Part shown: one piece after another, positions 60,401-64,000 of the stretch | How positions within the stretch are numbered: position 1 is the first letter of the stretch | Layout of the letters: each line of letters begins with the position of its first letter | NCBI RefSeq assembly: GCF_052324685.1 | Contig: NC_135212.1 | Coordinates: forward strand, 12,449,657 to 12,513,656 | Direction: 5' to 3' | Length of the DNA stretch: 64,000 nucleotides | Source: Brachyhypopomus gauderio | Taxonomy: Eukaryota; Chordata; Actinopteri; Gymnotiformes; Hypopomidae | Translations under genes and position numbers: made by a program | The notes under the pieces: model-generated | Seen by the model: the letters and a program-made list of their open reading frames with translations, nothing else | Database searches by the model: none | What the model was told of the DNA's origin: nothing

Positions 60401-60930
60401 AGTGGAATATAGTAGTAGATGAATACTGTAATAGTGGAACAGTGTAATAGTGGAATACGGTAGTAGATGAATACTGTAATAGTGGAACAGTGTAATAGTG
60501 GAATATGGTAGTAGATGAATACTGTAATAGTGGAACAGTGTAATAGTGGAATACGGTAGTAGATGAATACTGTAATAGTGGAACAGTGTAATAGTGGAAT
60601 ACGGTAGTAGATGAATACTGTAATAGTGGAACAGTGTAATAGTGGAATATGGTAGTAGATGAATACTGTAATAGTGGAACAGTGTAATAGTGGAATATGG
60701 TAGTAGATGAATACTGTAATAGTGGAACAGTGTAATAGTGGAATATGGTAGTAGATGAATACTGTAATAGTGGAACAGTGTAATAGTGGAATATGGTAGT
60801 AGATGAATACTGTAATAGTGGAACAGTGTAATAGTGGAATATGGTAGTAGATGAATACTGTAATAGTGGAACAGTGTAATAGTGGAATACGGTAGTAGAT
60901 GAATACTGTAATAGTGTAACAGTGTAATAG
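54433..60930. repeat. Large 48-bp minisatellite array, about 135 copies
   Basis: The unit is three related 16-mers: ATACTGTAATAGTGGA, ACAGTGTAATAGTGGA and ATACGGTAGTAGATGA. Copies are nearly identical. The main variable site is the only CpG (ACGG), which also appears as ATGG or ATAG. Two 32-bp units lacking the middle 16-mer occur at about 59,399-59,430 and 60,007-60,038. A perfect 36-unit tandem duplication spans about 55,017-58,473. The minus strand of the unit is stop-free in all three frames, giving 2,342- and 2,057-codon frames with no biological support. The array lies in the presumed bahcc1 intron, whose sense (plus) strand is stop-rich. Confidence 0.97.
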
Positions 60931-61090
60931 CTGTATCCTCTATGCAACAGCATGCCACGATATTTTTACCACTTCTTAGCGGTATGAAATCATCCACAAT
61001 TGATTATTAGGATTTGTCACTGAATATCATGATGAATGCATGTTTATTAAATAGGCAGAGATCACTTCATGAGTGGATCACTTAATGACT

Positions 61091-61094
<4 letters not shown>
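60931..61094. other. Unique sequence right of the array
   Basis: About 160 bp of non-repetitive AT-rich DNA. The minus-strand false ORFs begin here (ATGs at 60,997 and 60,953). Confidence 0.6.
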
Positions 61095-61164
<70 letters not shown>

Positions 61165-61267
61165 TTTATCAGTAAAGTCAGTGTTGTTACTGGGGAGACC
61201 AGAGGCGTTTCCTGGCCCCTCCTCCAACTCCCATGACCTCCTCCACACTGCAGGCCATTGTTGCTGA

Positions 61268-61327
<60 letters not shown>
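61095..61327. repeat. Inverted pair of (CA)n and (GT)n tracts
   Basis: A pure CA tract (61,095-61,162) and a pure GT tract (61,269-61,327) flank a 106-bp unique segment. They are reverse complements of each other and could form a stem of nearly 60 bp in single-stranded DNA or RNA. Confidence 0.9.
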
Positions 61328-61330
<3 letters not shown>

Positions 61331-62280
61331 ATGGCATGTTGTTTAAAGATTAAGAAGCAGAGCCATTCACCCCCCCCCAGTCTTTCATTGTCTGTGAAGT
61401 CAAAGTCACCATCACTCCCCTGGTTTACGTGTCCTGCCTGATCTGAGCCTCCTTCACAGGTTCTCTCCACAATCCGCCCGATCCCTCAAAATGTCATGGT
61501 GATGTATTCCGTTGTTGTTCTCCAAGTGGAATAAATTGCGTTTCTGCAAGGTTTTTATTGAGCGCCGTATCGCTGGAAGGTCCCTCCAGTGAGAGGGATG
61601 AGAAAGTGGAGCTTCAAAGGCAGACGCAGGTGTTTGCCGGCGCTGAGAAAGTGTGTGGTGTGTGTTTACGACCGGCTGCAGCGTTCCCTCAGCTGGCGAA
61701 GGTGTTTGTTGGGCAAGGCGCCGTTGGTGGACCATAAAATTTGCAGGCGTTGTCTCCCTTTGCCTCCAGACAATCCTTAAAGCAATACCTCACCCCAAAT
61801 GTTCCCCCTGCCAGAAAGCCATGAGATCTAGAGGACACCGGATCCCTGGGAAACCGCGACTGTAACGGACTTTTATTGGATGTTATCATTTTGGAGTGAC
61901 GTTTTGCTCTAAAGCAAACGGAGGCTGTGGATATTACTGTCCTTCTGGCAGCCGGGCCGTCAGTGCCTCCACTGGGAGGAGCCAGACTCAGACAGCTTCA
62001 TCACACAACAGTTATTTTCAGATCTGGCCTAGCAGAAAAGAGGTTTCGGGACACTCTTTGAAGTATGAGAGCAGAGAGGGACAGTTCTGCTCATCAGGAG
62101 TGGGACATGTGGGGCAGCTTGTGTGTGTGTGTGTGTTTGTGTGTGTGTGCGTGTATGTGTGTGATCATGTGTGTGTGTGTGTGTGTTCGCACAAGCGTGT
62201 GTGTTTGTGTGCCAGAAGATGCCAAAAAACTCTTTGTGTTTATTTATTTATTTACAGGCACTTTCAGACTGTAGAGTCCA
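61328..62280. other. Presumed bahcc1 intron, unique part
   Basis: No exon recognised. GT-rich imperfect repeats occur at 62,120-62,210. Confidence 0.5.
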
Positions 62281-62285
62281 CAGAG

Positions 62286-62286
<1 letters not shown>

Positions 62287-62350
<64 letters not shown>
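62287..62350. repeat. (GT)n microsatellite
   Basis: Pure GT tract of about 64 bp. Confidence 0.95.
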
Positions 62351-62352
<2 letters not shown>

Positions 62353-62355
62353 AAC

Positions 62356-64000
62356 TCTCTCCACCCACTCACCTCTCTATCTGTTACTCTCTCTCTTTCT
62401 CCACCCACTCACCTCTCTATCTGTTACTCTCTCTCTCTCTCCACCCACTCACCTCTCTATCTGTTACTCTCTCTCTCTCCACCCACTCACCTCTCTATCT
62501 GTTACACACTCTCTCTCTCCACCCATTCACCTCGCTATCTGTTACACTCTCTGTCTCTCCACCCACTCACCTCTCTATCTGTTACACTCTCTGTCTCTCC
62601 ACCCACTCACCTCTCTATCTGTTACTCTCTCTCTCTCCACCCACTCACCTCTCTATCTGTTACTCTCTCTCTCTACCCACTCACCTCTCTATCTGTTACT
62701 CTCTCTCTCTCCACCCACTCACCTCTCTATCTGTTACTCTCTCTCTCTCCACCCACTCACCTCTCTATCTGTTACTCTCTCTCTCTCCACCCACTCACCT
62801 CTCTATCTGTTACTCTCTCTCTCTCTCCACCCACTCACCTCTCTATCTGTTACTCTCTCTCTCTCCACCCACTCACCTCTCTATCTGTTACTCTCTCTCT
62901 CTACCCACTCACCTCTCTATCTGTTACTCTCTCTCTCTCCACCCACTCACCTCTCTATCTGTTACTCTCTCTCTCTCTCCACCCACTCACCTCTCTATCT
63001 GTTACTCTCTCTCTCTCTCCACCCACTCACCTCTCTATCTGTTACTCTCTCTCTCTCTACCCACTCACCTCTCTATCTGTTACTCTCTCTCTCTCTACCC
63101 ACTCACCTCTCTATCTGTTACACTCTCTCTCTCTCCACCCACTCACCTCTCTATCTGTTACTCTCTCTCTCTCTCCACCCACTCACCTCTCTATCTGTTA
63201 CACACTCTCTCTCTCCACCCATTCACCTCGCTATCTGTTACACTCTCTGTCTCTCCACCCACTCACCTCTCTATCTGTTACTCTCTCTCTCTCCACCCAC
63301 TCACCTCTCTATCTGTTACTCTCTCTCTCTCTACCCACTCACCTCTCTATCTGTTACTCTCTCTCTCTCTCCACCCACTCACCTCTCTATCTGTTACTCT
63401 CTCTCTCTCTCCACCCACTCACCTCTCTATCTGTTACTCTCTCTCTCTCTACCCACTCACCTCGCTATCTGTTACACTCTCTGTCTCTCCACCCACTCAC
63501 CTCTCTATCTGTTACTCTCTCTCTCTCCACCCACTCACCTCTCTATCTGTTACTCTCTCTCTCTCTCTACCCACTCACCTCTCTATCTGTTACTCTCTCT
63601 CTCTCTCCACCCACTCACCTCTCTATCTGTTACTCTCTCTCTCTCCACCCACTCACCTCTCTATCTGTTACTCTCTCTCTCTCTCCACCCACTCACCTCT
63701 CTATCTGTTACTCTCTCTCTCTCTACCCACTCACCTCTCTATCTGTTACTCTCTCTCTCTCCACCCACTCACCTCTCTATCTGTTACACTCTCTCTCTCT
63801 CCACCCACTCACCTCGCTATCTGTTACACTCTCTCTCTCTCCAACCACTCACCTCTCTATCTGTTACTCTCTCTCTCTCTCCACCCACTCACCTCTCTAT
63901 CTGTTACACACTCTCTCTCTCCACCCATTCACCTCGCTATCTGTTACACTCTCTGCCTCTCCACCCACTCACCTCTCTATCTGTTACACTCTCTGTCTCT
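62356..64000. repeat. CT-rich minisatellite (about 38-bp unit) running off the window
   Basis: The unit is CCACCCACTCACCTCTCTAT then CTGTTACTCTCTCTCTCT, varying in length mainly by CT steps; about 42 copies are inside the window. A variant pair marked by TTACACACTC and CCATTCACCTCGC recurs near 62,501, 63,197 and 63,903, showing a larger period of about 0.7 kb. The right end is not seen. Confidence 0.95.

Noticed and set aside
54433-60930. CRISPR-like array
   Set aside because: The 48-bp units are contiguous without unique spacers and lie in vertebrate DNA; this is a minisatellite.
53969-60997. 2,342-residue and 2,057-residue minus-strand open frames
   Set aside because: They are translations of the 48-bp minisatellite, whose minus strand has no stop in any frame. 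No splice signals, domain or codon bias support a protein, and the frame changes coincide with the two 32-bp units.

Overview
The window is vertebrate DNA, most probably from a ray-finned (teleost) fish. Genes are split by short GT-AG introns, CA/GT, TA and CT microsatellites and minisatellites are very dense, CpG-rich promoters carry NRF1- and CCAAT-type motifs, and the recognisable genes belong to the neighbourhood found on human chromosome 17q25. No bacterial, plasmid or viral gene set is visible.

Layout. 1-5.9 kb: AT-rich spacer with no supported gene. 6.0-8.7 kb (+): complete six-exon otopetrin proton channel gene, best matched to otop2. 8.7-10.4 kb: shared 3' spacer with a CTCF-like site. 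10.4-20.2 kb (-): complete 19-exon hid1, coding a 795-residue N-myristoylated Golgi/secretory-granule protein; its introns hold most of the microsatellites of this part. 20.2-21.7 kb: head-to-head promoter spacer. 21.3-23.7 kb (+): fam104a (VCF1, a VCP/p97 nuclear cofactor), whose last intron ends in a pure poly-C tract. 23.7-49.2 kb: long region with no confident coding gene. It holds a CpG-rich putative promoter with candidate 5' exons (about 29.6-36.4 kb), a 12-bp G-rich minisatellite (33.35-34.13 kb), a 577-bp PIF/Harbinger-type MITE with perfect ends (36.92-37.50 kb), other VNTRs, and two CCAAT-box regions. 49.2-49.5 kb (+): first coding exon of bahcc1 (BAH-domain chromatin silencer). 49.5-64 kb is then presumably its first coding intron, running off the window.

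That presumed intron holds the most striking structure: a roughly 6.5-kb array of a 48-bp unit (itself a trimer of a 16-mer), about 135 copies. It contains an internal 36-unit (1,728-bp) tandem duplication, two rare 32-bp deletion units, and a single CpG per unit whose decay states act as a barcode. The minus strand of the unit has no stop codon in any frame, so 2,342- and 2,057-codon ORFs appear that I regard as artefacts. A second array (about 38-bp CT-rich unit) fills the last 1.6 kb and leaves the window.

The four genes do not form a pathway. Otop2 carries protons across membranes, Hid1 serves dense-core granule biogenesis, Fam104a brings VCP to the nucleus and Bahcc1 reads repressive chromatin. 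The otop2-hid1 convergent pair matches the human OTOP2/OTOP3-HID1 neighbourhood as I remember it. I found no convincing new biological system; the array architecture and the candidate unannotated exons deserve the second look.
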